Part shown: positions 1-8,460 of the stretch, in pieces
How the letters are laid out: each line of letters begins with the position of its first letter
Position numbering within the stretch: position 1 is the stretch's first letter
DNA from: Aureisphaera sp963669405
GTDB lineage: Bacteria > Bacteroidota > Bacteroidia > Flavobacteriales > Flavobacteriaceae
Direction: 5' to 3'
Assembly (NCBI GenBank): GCA_963669405.2
Contig: CAXXHF010000002.1
Span: 806,001-870,000 of the forward strand
DNA: 64,000 bases
Notes under the pieces: generated by a model
What the model was told of the DNA's origin: nothing
Databases searched by the model: none
Seen by the model: only the letters and a program-made list of their open reading frames with translations
Translations under genes and position numbers: made by a program

Positions 1-1154
1 AGATCACCTATAGTGCTTTTCAATTGAGCGGCACCGCTAACTCTTCCAAAAAAAGGAGGATAATCACTATAATTCTTTAGGCCTTTATTTTTTAAACTAT
101 AGCGATAAGGTTGCGCCATATTCTCATTTGAAAATGAGGTATTGGTCATTTTAGCAATATTGAAAATATTCTTTTTTACATATTCCTCATAGGATCTTTG
201 AGTGATATTTTCAATGATTATTCCTAATAAGTCATATCCTTGGTTTGAGTAGTTCCATTTTTCGGATACTTTAAAACTCGTAAACTTATCCCACTTCGGA
301 AGGTGTTTAAGGTGTATTTGATATACTTCACTTAAAGAATTTGTTTTTGCTATATCTTCTCTAAATCCATCTATGTCTTTCAACTTATAACCGGAGGTAT
401 GAGTTAATAATTGGAAGATCGTTATGTTAGTTGCAATATTTTTTGGTAATTCTGGGAGATACTTATCAATAGAAGTATATAAATCAAGTAAGCCTTTCTG
501 AGCCAATTGTAAAATTGCAATGGCAGTTATTAGCTTTGTTAACGACGCAATATCAAACCGTGTAGTAGGATCATTGTATAAATTCTTTTCAATGTTTTTT
601 AGTCCATAGCCTTTATTTATAATAATTTTTCCATTTTGTAAGACCAATACAGCTCCTTGAAATAATCCTTGTTGTTCATTTTCTGTAAGGTATTTGTTAA
701 GTCTTAGGTAGAATTCTTTGTTGGATGAAGCAAAGTCAGTAGTGCTTTCAGGTTGGTCACCCAATAACAAACCAGCCGCCTTTATCTTTTTAGTTTCTTT
801 ATTTAGAATAAATTCGGGGGCAAACCAAGCTTTACTTACAGTACCTTGAAGCCATATCTCTAGATCATAGGGTTTGTTTATTGATAAAGAATGTGGTCTT
901 GCTTTACCAAACCTATAAAATATGTCCATCCAGTATTCAATTAACTCATTGAGCTTAGCATCGGATAGATTATCGTAATTCTTTATTATAAAAGATTCAA
1001 TCTCTGAAGGTGCTCCTGTATTATATGCTTTCAGAAAGTCCTTGAAGATATAGCCACTGGGTGATTCGGGCCATTTAAAACTAGATTGTGCAAAACTTAT
1101 ATGTATAACTGAAAGACCAACCAATATGGTTAGGATAAAAACAAAATGCCTCAT
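1..1154 (-). CDS. Serine hydrolase, class C beta-lactamase family (3' end cut by window edge)
   Basis: Partial gene: the reading frame runs off the left edge with no stop, giving about 384 codons. The ATG at 1152-1154 starts a signal peptide ending FAQ. Residues about 25-170 form an N-terminal domain I do not recognise firmly. The rest is a PF00144-type serine hydrolase: SLTK (SxxK nucleophile motif) near residue 204, the HTSGY segment after it, and YSN (YxN) near residue 301. Such exported proteins act on beta-lactams, peptidoglycan peptides or small esters, and the substrate cannot be told from sequence. The third motif (HTG/KTG) lies beyond the window. The family is clear; the specific function is unknown. 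Confidence 0.85.
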   Translation of the reverse strand, partial: MRHFVFILTILVGLSVIHISFAQSSFKWPESPSGYIFKDFLKAYNTGAPSEIESFIIKNYDNLSDAKLNELIEYWMDIFYRFGKARPHSLSINKPYDLEIWLQGTVSKAWFAPEFILNKETKKIKAAGLLLGDQPESTTDFASSNKEFYLRLNKYLTENEQQGLFQGAVLVLQNGKIIINKGYGLKNIEKNLYNDPTTRFDIASLTKLITAIAILQLAQKGLLDLYTSIDKYLPELPKNIATNITIFQLLTHTSGYKLKDIDGFREDIAKTNSLSEVYQIHLKHLPKWDKFTSFKVSEKWNYSNQGYDLLGIIIENITQRSYEEYVKKNIFNIAKMTNTSFSNENMAQPYRYSLKNKGLKNYSDYPPFFGRVSGAAQLKSTIGD

Positions 1155-1262
1155 TTCTTTTTATTGAAGACTTATCATTTTGTAAATGGTTACAATTCTT
1201 CAATAATAATATGCTACAACTCATTTGCGTATGTAATTACATACAATGTTAACTACAGTCCT

Positions 1263-2237
1263 TTAGATTATTAATTTTTTGGTAATGATTCCCTTATCGG
1301 TCTCTAGGGACAGCAGATAGAACCCTGTGGAAAGTCTTGAGACGTCGATCTGAGAAACCTCCCTGCTGTGCATGAGTATTTGTCCTAGTTGGTTGTATAA
1401 CTTTATTTGTTTTAGTTCAATCCCTTCCAGTGCTTCTATGTAGAGCATATCCTGAACAGGGTTTGGGTAAACATGTACATTTTGTACAAGAAAATCCTCA
1501 ACCCCAAACGAGCAGTCGTCTGTGATAAGGGGGTTGCTGTCATTATTTTCTATAGTCCAGTTGTCATAAGGAGGAGTGGTACCAGCTATCACTGCCGCAG
1601 GATCGTCTACCTGTATACAGATGAGGTTGGGATTGTTACTTATATGTAGAAAACCCATAGATTCGTTATTGCCATTAGCTACATTGATAGCCTGGATTTC
1701 TGGCATGAACCTTAGACTTACTAAATCAAGATTTGGGTTATTGGATAGGTCTAGGAACAGAAGTTTCCCAATATTAATCCCCACATCAGTCAATGCTATA
1801 TTCTGTGTGAGGTCTAATTCTGATAAATCACTGGAATAATTACCACCAGTAACATCTAAACCTATATTCAAATCTCTAAGGTTGATGTTGTTGGTTAAAT
1901 CCAGACTCTCCAATGCCAGGTCATCTATGGATAGATCTTCTAAATTCAGGTTTTGGGAAAGGTCGACCTGAGGTAAATTCATATCGGTCATAAAGAGATG
2001 TTCCAAACTGGTAAAATCCTGTATACCCGTCAGATCGTTTATCGAGAAATCGGCCCCCAAGATCAATTCTGTTTCATCTTCAATATCTGCCGTTAGCACC
2101 TGCCCGTTTACCGTTCCGTCGGTATCGATCCCTTCATTGATCAAGTGATTCTCAAAACCAGAATCAGGGATCAGGGTTATCTGTGCCTGCACAGCACCGC
2201 TAACCAATAACATTAATATGCAAAATTGTTTTGCCAC
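1263..2237 (-). CDS. T9SS-exported leucine-rich-repeat-like protein (paralogue 1)
   Basis: 324 residues. Signal peptide ends AVQAQ. Residues about 60-200 hold irregular leucine-rich repeats (LSQNLNLEDLSIDDL, LDLTNNINLRDLNI, LDLSNNPNLDL), typical of Bacteroidota surface LRR proteins. From about residue 245 there is a type A T9SS sorting domain (VHVYPNPVQDMLYIEAL to KKLII), which directs passage through the outer membrane and surface attachment or release. The start is GTG at 2235-2237; the next gene upstream has ATG one codon later, where this one has GCA. It lies 46 bases downstream of its near-identical paralogue and is probably co-transcribed. Likely a surface binding protein; ligand unknown. 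Confidence 0.8.
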   Translation of the reverse strand: MAKQFCILMLLVSGAVQAQITLIPDSGFENHLINEGIDTDGTVNGQVLTADIEDETELILGADFSINDLTGIQDFTSLEHLFMTDMNLPQVDLSQNLNLEDLSIDDLALESLDLTNNINLRDLNIGLDVTGGNYSSDLSELDLTQNIALTDVGINIGKLLFLDLSNNPNLDLVSLRFMPEIQAINVANGNNESMGFLHISNNPNLICIQVDDPAAVIAGTTPPYDNWTIENNDSNPLITDDCSFGVEDFLVQNVHVYPNPVQDMLYIEALEGIELKQIKLYNQLGQILMHSREVSQIDVSRLSTGFYLLSLETDKGIITKKLII

Positions 2238-2283
2238 CCTATTAAGTGAATTTTATTGTTTTGCTTCTTATGGCCGAAAGCTA

Positions 2284-3258
2284 CTAGTATTTACTTACTT
2301 TTTTGGTAACGGTTCCCTTATCGGTCTGTAAGGACAGTAGGTAGAAACCTGTGGTAAGTCTTGAAACATCGATCTGGGAAACCTCCCTGCTGTGCATGAG
2401 TATTTGTCCAAGTTGGTTGTATAACTTTATTTGTTTTAGTTCAATCCCCTCCAGTGCTTCTATGTAGAGCATATCCTGAACAGGGTTTGGGTAAACATGT
2501 ACGTTTTGCACAAGAAAATCCTCAACCCCAAACGAACAATCGTCTGTGATAAGAGGATCACTGTCATTGTTTTCTATAAACCAATTATCGTAAGGAGGGG
2601 TAGTTCCTGCAATAACCGCTGCGGGATCATCCACCTGTATACAGATAAGGTTGGAGTTGAACCGAATATCCAAAAAGTTTATAGACTCATTATTCCCGTT
2701 GGCTAGATTGATAGCCTGAATTTCTGGCATAAAGCTGAGGCTTACTAAATCAAGATTTGGGTTATTGGATAGATCTAGGAACAGAAGTTTTCCAATAGAA
2801 ATACCCACATCCTCCAAAGCTACATTTTGGGAAAGATCCAGTTCTGACAAATCACTGGAATACATCCCCGCAGGATTATCAAGTCCAATCCCCAAATTTT
2901 GAAGATTGATGTTATTGGTTAAATCCAGACTTTCCAATGTCAGGTCGTCTATCTGTAAGTCTTTTAAATTCAGGTTTTGGGAAAGGTCGACCTGAGGTAA
3001 ATTCATATCGGTCATAAAGAGATGTTCCAAACTGGTAAAGTCCTGTATGCCCGTCAGATCGTTTATCGAGAAATCGGCCCCCAAGATCAATTCTATTTCA
3101 TCTTCAATATCTGCCGTTAACACCTGCCCGTTTACCGTTCCGTCGGTATCGATCCCTTCATTGATCAAGTGATTCTCAAAACCAGAATCGGGGATCAGGG
3201 TTATCTGTGCCTGCACAGCACCGCTAACCAATAGTATTAATATGTAATAATATTTCAT
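2284..3258 (-). CDS. T9SS-exported leucine-rich-repeat-like protein (paralogue 2)
   Basis: 324 residues from the ATG at 3256-3258; a GTG one codon upstream is a less likely start. The architecture matches the downstream gene: signal peptide ending AVQAQ, LRR-like core, type A T9SS sorting domain with VHVYPNPVQDML. The mature N-terminal 80 residues and the last 90 are almost identical to the paralogue, and differences cluster in the middle (about residues 125-205). The extreme C-terminus differs (VSKY against LII). It starts about 12 bases after the stop of the broken metalloprotease, so the three genes look like one transcription unit. Confidence 0.8.
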   Translation of the reverse strand: MKYYYILILLVSGAVQAQITLIPDSGFENHLINEGIDTDGTVNGQVLTADIEDEIELILGADFSINDLTGIQDFTSLEHLFMTDMNLPQVDLSQNLNLKDLQIDDLTLESLDLTNNINLQNLGIGLDNPAGMYSSDLSELDLSQNVALEDVGISIGKLLFLDLSNNPNLDLVSLSFMPEIQAINLANGNNESINFLDIRFNSNLICIQVDDPAAVIAGTTPPYDNWFIENNDSDPLITDDCSFGVEDFLVQNVHVYPNPVQDMLYIEALEGIELKQIKLYNQLGQILMHSREVSQIDVSRLTTGFYLLSLQTDKGTVTKKVSKY

Positions 3259-3270
3259 CACTCTATAAAG

Positions 3271-4684
3271 TTAGTTATTTTCTTTCAGTATCATTTGTTC
3301 CTGCGAGGTTCCGTCGTTGTAATTCTTTTGGATGTTATACAATCCAGGATCGAGGTTGGGCAACAAGTTGGGGTTGTTAATCTGAAGGGAGTCCTGCGCC
3401 GTAATGGTAACATTGGCATTGGGTACTCCATCCAAAAAATGAATTACCGATCCATCTTTGGGTTTACGGTTATTGTTATTATAGCACTTACGGGGTTGGG
3501 TGTCATCTACTTGGTTAATGATGATAGCCGTATGGTTTATATGTTCAATGTCTTGGTTGTAGGTATTGGAGTAAGACAGTACAGCTTGCCCGTACGGAAA
3601 TGAGATATCGTCGTACTCTGATGGTTGATTGTATGTCTGGGCTTGGCTACAATCCACAAACTTATAATCAAACCCATGTTGAAAGAGCGGTGGTTTATCT
3701 GTAGCGGGTCCCGCTAGGTAGTACTCCCCGCGGTAGGGTTCATAGAGTACCGATACCGGATAGTTGTCGATAAACAAGATACCGTCGGGGTGATCTTTTA
3801 GATGATCTATTTGAGCCCGCATCACGGCTATTTGCCCTGCACTGAAACGATCCCGACACTCTCTTGAATAGCTCATGTAGTTGGTTATTTCTGGTTCATA
3901 GTCTGAATAAGGGCGTCCTGTTGCATCTATGTGATTTCCCGTATACAAACAAGTGTCCTCATCATAATCACCAAGATCGGGGGTCAAGCCCTTCTGGGGT
4001 GGCAAAAGTGTCTATGATCTGATCCCCCGCCACATCGGCATTGAAATTGGGTTCCCCCTCACGGGCTACATTTTCAATACAACCGTTGGATAAACAAGTT
4101 TCAAAGGTATGATCAAGGCTAAAACAGTGCCCTACCTCATGAGCCCACAACTGTTCATTGTTGAACAGGTCGGTTTCTATGACCACTCCAAAAAACTGTC
4201 CTTGGGTGTCATCAAAAAGCGCCGCGCCATTAATAGGAGAAATTTGCTCAAGGGCAAACATATTCAAAAACCCAGATATGTAATAGTTGTTATCCCTTAA
4301 AAATTCTAAAAATGCGCTTCGCTCACCATTATAGTCAAAAATTTCATGCCATGTGCTTGACGGAACAAAAGAGCTTCCGTCCAACTTAAAAAACACATTG
4401 AAATGGTTAAACCTCCTATTGAGACCCGCAACGGCATCCAGCATCATGGCTTCAGTTACAGGTTGTTCATTGGTATTATCATCTTCGGTAAAATCCCAAA
4501 AATGCACTTTTATCACATAAGGTGTATCATCTTCAAATGATCCCGCGGTTACGTCTTGGTTTACATCTTGAGGGGTCAGTCCTGTATCTGGATAGGTACT
4601 CATATCGGTACCGCATTCTTCTTGCCCAAAGGATATAACACAAATAAAGAGGAAGAATAAAAGAAATCTGGTTTTTGTCATCAT
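3271..4684 (-). pseudogene. Pappalysin-like (M43) secreted zinc metalloprotease, split by a one-base frameshift
   Basis: Two overlapping minus-strand frames make one protein. The first (4684 down to 3968) has a signal peptide (residues 1-20), the zinc motif HEVGHCFSLDH (His182, His186, His192) and GDQIIDTFATPEG, then runs to a premature stop. The second (read from 4005 down to 3271) holds the metzincin Met-turn NYMSYS, the typical FSAGQIAVM segment, and a C-terminal tail ending in MILKENN. Removing one G from the complement of 3989-3991 would join them as ATPEGLTPDLGDYDEDTC. The second part has no ATG or signal peptide of its own. The motif carries Ser where most pappalysins have Gly (HExxHxxGxxH). 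The lesion is a real pseudogene or a homopolymer sequencing error. Followed by the two LRR-like genes. Confidence 0.8.
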
Positions 4685-5016
4685 TAAGTTGTTTAGTTGT
4701 TAAGTAAAATTGCTTCCATATTATGTATTTCAAGGTACTTATTCCTCCCCAAACCCCATTACGGTTTTCCCGCAATCCTAGGTATAAAATGATAAAATTA
4801 TTGTCATCATATCCTTATTGGTAAAATAATTGTCATAACATAGGGTCTGTATAAAAAGGTCCATTGCTCGTGCTTGCCAGAAGCAACGGGCATAACTTGG
4901 TATTACGGATATACTATTTGGAACTACAGTATTAGCCAATAATCAACGCCTATCCTACTATTACTGTGCTTATAAGCAACTTTAAAATTTAGTACCTTGT
5001 AATAAGAATCACAGTA
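4685..5016. promoter_or_regulatory. Divergent intergenic region between protease operon and hybrid kinase gene
   Basis: 332 bases without a convincing gene; short frames here are low complexity. It must hold both divergent promoters. Just before the kinase gene, a TAccTTG-like stretch near 4994-5000 is an imperfect match to the Bacteroidota -7 element. I cannot assign a good -33 element to it. No riboswitch or terminator was recognised. Confidence 0.4.
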
Positions 5017-7836
5017 ATGAAACGAGTCTTTGTATATCTGTTTTTATTGGGTTTTCTCCAGTTATATGGACAAACCAAAGCAGATAGTATTTTAAGGGTT
5101 TTGCCAACACTCAAAGAAGACAGTACCAAGGTTAAAGCCTACCTCGATCTATCTTATGCCTATTTCAGAAAAGATTTTAATGCTTCTTTAAACTATGCAA
5201 TAAAAGCAGAGGAACTTGCAGAAAAACAGTCCTTAATAACATTGCTGGGAAAGGCAAAACTTAGAAAAGGAAACGTATATGCAACCTCCAGCCGTTACCC
5301 ATTGGCCAATAAAGCCCATGCAGAAGCCTTATCCATTTTTACCCAACTGGAAGATCCTAAAGGAATTTCGGACGTAAAGATTGAAATGGGACGGGTGGCT
5401 CAATATGAAGGAAAAAACGAAATAGCCATCAACCTTCTTTTAGAGACCATTACCCTAGCCCATGATACCGGTGACAAAAACAAAGAAGCAAGGGCCTATA
5501 ATTATATGGGGGCTTTGTATAAAGTGCAAAAGCAATATGATAAATCCATTGCAAGCTATCAAGAAGCTCTTTCTTTGGTTCAGGAACTTAATTTTAACCC
5601 AGGGATTTCTGCTTGTCTTACCAATTTGGCAGCCATATTCAATCTCACAGAAGATTACGATAAAGCCATAACCCACAATTTGGAAGCATTGCAGATAAAA
5701 AGAGACATGGGTGATAAGTTGGGGACGGCTCGGGTTTTAAATAATCTGGGTATTGTACATAATAATATAGAAGCATACGGCCAAGCAAAGCAATATTTTG
5801 AAGAAGCACTTACACTGGCAGAAGTCATAGATGACAAAAGATTATTTACCTTTATTAAGTATGGCCTTGCAGTATCCTCCTTTGGTGAAGGGCGTTATGA
5901 ACAAACCGTCACTATGGCCAAAGACGTGCTCATAGCCCTAGATTCCATTCCCAGTATTGAAACAGAGATTAAAGTTCACAATCTGTTATCTAAAGCCCAT
6001 AACAAATTGGGAGATTATGAAAATGCGTATTTGGAAGCACATCTATACAACACCCTTTCAGACAGTCTCTACAATGAAAAGGTAGTGGCCATTACCAATG
6101 ACTTGGAAGAGAAATATAAAAATGAACAAAAGACCAAGGAAATTGCCTTGTTAGAAAAGGACAATGACCTCCAAGCGCTAAGGTTAAAACAACAACGTAC
6201 TAGCAGGAATGTCATTATTATTTTTGCCTTGATCCTATTATTAATTGCTGGCTTGCTGTACAATCAATTCAGGATAAAACAAAAAGCCAACAAGGAGCTT
6301 CAGGAACTGGATCGTATAAAGTCTAATTTCTTTGCAAACATTTCCCATGAATTTAGAACCCCTCTTACCCTAATTAGAGGCCCTATAGAACATCTTGAGC
6401 AAAACCCCGATGAACGCTTGAGCATGGAAAACGTTAAGATGATACGGCGCAACTCTAACAGGGTGCTCAATTTAGTTAACCAGTTATTGGAGTTGTCTAA
6501 AATTGATGAAGGAAATTTGAAGCTAGAAACTACCGAAGGTGACGTATTTAAAATCCTGAGAGCAGCAGCCTCATCATTTAGTTCGCATGCCGCACAACGA
6601 CACATAGACTATAAACTTGAGATTCCTAAGAAAACCGTTTGGGCGTCTTTTGATAGAGATAAATTGGAGAAAATAGTGTACAATTTATTGAGCAATGCCT
6701 TTAAATTCAGTGAAGACAATTCGATGATAGCCTTTAGAGCCACTCATGAAAATGAACGTCTTATCATGCATATTTCAGACTCTGGAAAGGGCATTCCTGA
6801 AGATCAGCTACCTTATATTTTCGATCGGTTTTATCAGGTAGATACCGGAAACACTAAGGAGTATGAAGGATCTGGCATTGGGCTTTCCCTTTCTAAAGAT
6901 CTTGTAGAGCTCATGGATGGAACCATCACTGTTTCCAGCGAGTTACATAAAGGAAGCTTTTTCACCATACACTTACCTCTGCAAGAGATCCAAACCCGAA
7001 TAGAAAAATCTACAGTGGATTCATCAAGCCTTGAAAAGGGTGATATAAAAAAGCCATTCACCATTTCTAAAGAAGACCATAGAAACCTCCCTACGGTTTT
7101 ATTGGTAGAGGATAATGCAGATATGAGGCATTTTATTAAGGAACAACTGGTCAATGACTATCGGATTCTGGAAGCGCTCCATGGAGAGGCTGGTTTAAGT
7201 ATGGCTATTACACATACCCCAGAACTTATTATTACCGATCTCATGATGCCGAAAATGGACGGAATAGAACTTTGCAAGCAGCTTAAAACTAACCTCAGCA
7301 CCAGTCATATTCCTATAATCATGCTAACAGCCAAAGCGGGAATAGCCAATAAGATTGAAGGGTTGGAAACCGGTGCAGATGATTACCTCACCAAACCCTT
7401 TGATGTGGGCGAACTATCAGTTAGGGTTAAAAACCTTGTGGAACAACGCCAGAAACTCCGGGAATTTTTTACGCATAGGAATGAGACCATAGATCCTAAA
7501 AAAATAACCGTGACCTCTCTGGATCAGAAATTTCTTGAACAAGTATTAAGCTTGTTAGAAGAAAAATTTTCCACACCAGACTTCGGGGTTCCACAAATGC
7601 AAGAGGCTCTTGCAATGAGTAAAACACAATTGCATCGTAAACTAAAAGCACTTACCAATGAAGCTCCTGGGGAGTTGCTCCGTAATTTTAGGTTGAAACG
7701 TGCTGCCCAATTACTATCTCAGGAAGCCGATAGTGTTACCCAAATTGCCTATGCCGTAGGTTTTAACAATCTTTCCTATTTCGCCAAATGTTTTAAAGAA
7801 CTTTACGGCACTTCTCCTTCTTCTTATAAGGGGTAA
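5017..7836 (+). CDS. Hybrid two-component sensor kinase/response regulator with TPR sensor and AraC output
   Basis: 939 residues, a one-protein phosphorelay. Signal peptide 1-19; periplasmic TPR-like repeats about 35-355 (e.g. ALYKVQKQYDKSIASYQEAL); coiled coil 360-395; membrane helix about 398-418; HisKA with NISHEFRTPL (His444); HATPase with NLLSNAFKFSED, DSGKGIP and GSGIGLSL (about 540-655); receiver about 693-808 with LLVEDN, phosphoacceptor Asp741 in TDLMMPKMDG and Lys in TKPF; AraC/HTH_18 DNA-binding domain about 845-939. It resembles Bacteroidota HTCS regulators but has TPRs instead of the usual two-component propeller sensor. The lipoprotein/propeller cluster 150 bases downstream is a plausible target; that link is inferred from position only. 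Confidence 0.93.
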   Translation: MKRVFVYLFLLGFLQLYGQTKADSILRVLPTLKEDSTKVKAYLDLSYAYFRKDFNASLNYAIKAEELAEKQSLITLLGKAKLRKGNVYATSSRYPLANKAHAEALSIFTQLEDPKGISDVKIEMGRVAQYEGKNEIAINLLLETITLAHDTGDKNKEARAYNYMGALYKVQKQYDKSIASYQEALSLVQELNFNPGISACLTNLAAIFNLTEDYDKAITHNLEALQIKRDMGDKLGTARVLNNLGIVHNNIEAYGQAKQYFEEALTLAEVIDDKRLFTFIKYGLAVSSFGEGRYEQTVTMAKDVLIALDSIPSIETEIKVHNLLSKAHNKLGDYENAYLEAHLYNTLSDSLYNEKVVAITNDLEEKYKNEQKTKEIALLEKDNDLQALRLKQQRTSRNVIIIFALILLLIAGLLYNQFRIKQKANKELQELDRIKSNFFANISHEFRTPLTLIRGPIEHLEQNPDERLSMENVKMIRRNSNRVLNLVNQLLELSKIDEGNLKLETTEGDVFKILRAAASSFSSHAAQRHIDYKLEIPKKTVWASFDRDKLEKIVYNLLSNAFKFSEDNSMIAFRATHENERLIMHISDSGKGIPEDQLPYIFDRFYQVDTGNTKEYEGSGIGLSLSKDLVELMDGTITVSSELHKGSFFTIHLPLQEIQTRIEKSTVDSSSLEKGDIKKPFTISKEDHRNLPTVLLVEDNADMRHFIKEQLVNDYRILEALHGEAGLSMAITHTPELIITDLMMPKMDGIELCKQLKTNLSTSHIPIIMLTAKAGIANKIEGLETGADDYLTKPFDVGELSVRVKNLVEQRQKLREFFTHRNETIDPKKITVTSLDQKFLEQVLSLLEEKFSTPDFGVPQMQEALAMSKTQLHRKLKALTNEAPGELLRNFRLKRAAQLLSQEADSVTQIAYAVGFNNLSYFAKCFKELYGTSPSSYKG

Positions 7837-7985
7837 ACCCTGTTACTGCCAGGTTTATACCCTTAATATTCAACGTCTATTTTTTATTTGAAACTATCGT
7901 GTTAGTATCTGGAACTCAGGTCTTAGCAAAGGTTTAGTACGGCATCTACTTTTGACTTCACAATTCAGAATAAAAACGAGATAAC

Positions 7986-8444
7986 ATGAAACTATTTAAT
8001 GACAATGAACTAAAGGTTTATAAAAAATGGGGATGGTTAATGATCCTTGTAATTGTTATTTTACTATTTGTAAGTTGTAACAAAGACGATGATAGCACGA
8101 ACTTCACTATCTCTATTACCAACTCCACCTTTACAACAACAGGAATAAACAACTGTACAGTAACCATTGGTACTGGGACCATTCTTCTGGTAGAAACCCC
8201 CTATGAAGCATCTGATGAACAAACTATAGAACAACTATTGGTCAAGACCACAGTTAGCAATGGTGAGACCGAAGATAATGTAGTCACCACTTTTCAAGAT
8301 GACGGAAGCGCTATTGTTATCGCCAATTGTTTTCACTTTGGAAGTCAGGACTGGGTAGAATTTGAGATTCGTCTAGAATCCAATCAAGGAGCTGTAAGCA
8401 ATGCATCTACCATAAGAATTGATAGACCTACCGGCGCAGAATAA
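7986..8444 (+). CDS. Small lipoprotein of unknown function
   Basis: 152 residues. An N-terminal hydrophobic helix ends in a lipobox (LLFVSC at about residues 26-31) followed by NKDDD, so it is a predicted lipoprotein; Asp/Asn after the Cys is common in Bacteroidota lipoproteins. The mature part is Thr/Ser rich with beta-strand character (an immunoglobulin-like fold is possible), and I recognise no family. The next gene starts 16 bases downstream, suggesting an operon with the two seven-repeat secreted proteins. Confidence 0.7.
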   Translation: MKLFNDNELKVYKKWGWLMILVIVILLFVSCNKDDDSTNFTISITNSTFTTTGINNCTVTIGTGTILLVETPYEASDEQTIEQLLVKTTVSNGETEDNVVTTFQDDGSAIVIANCFHFGSQDWVEFEIRLESNQGAVSNASTIRIDRPTGAE

Positions 8445-8460
8445 CCCAATTATAGAAATT

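Larger units (their letters stand above)
1263..3258 (-). repeat. Tandem gene duplication of two LRR-like T9SS cargo genes
   Basis: The two coding regions are direct repeats in the same orientation, about 1020 bases apart start to start. Long stretches are identical at DNA level (compare 1970-2100 with 2990-3120, and 1390-1500 with 2410-2520), with a diverged middle part. This pattern fits a recent duplication with later divergence of the binding region, or gene conversion of the flanks. Confidence 0.85.

Noticed and set aside
8419..8460. Extended start (TTG at 8419) for the first seven-repeat gene
   Set aside because: It would overlap the lipoprotein gene and add residues without signal character. 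The ATG at 8461 gives a signal peptide like that of the paralogue.
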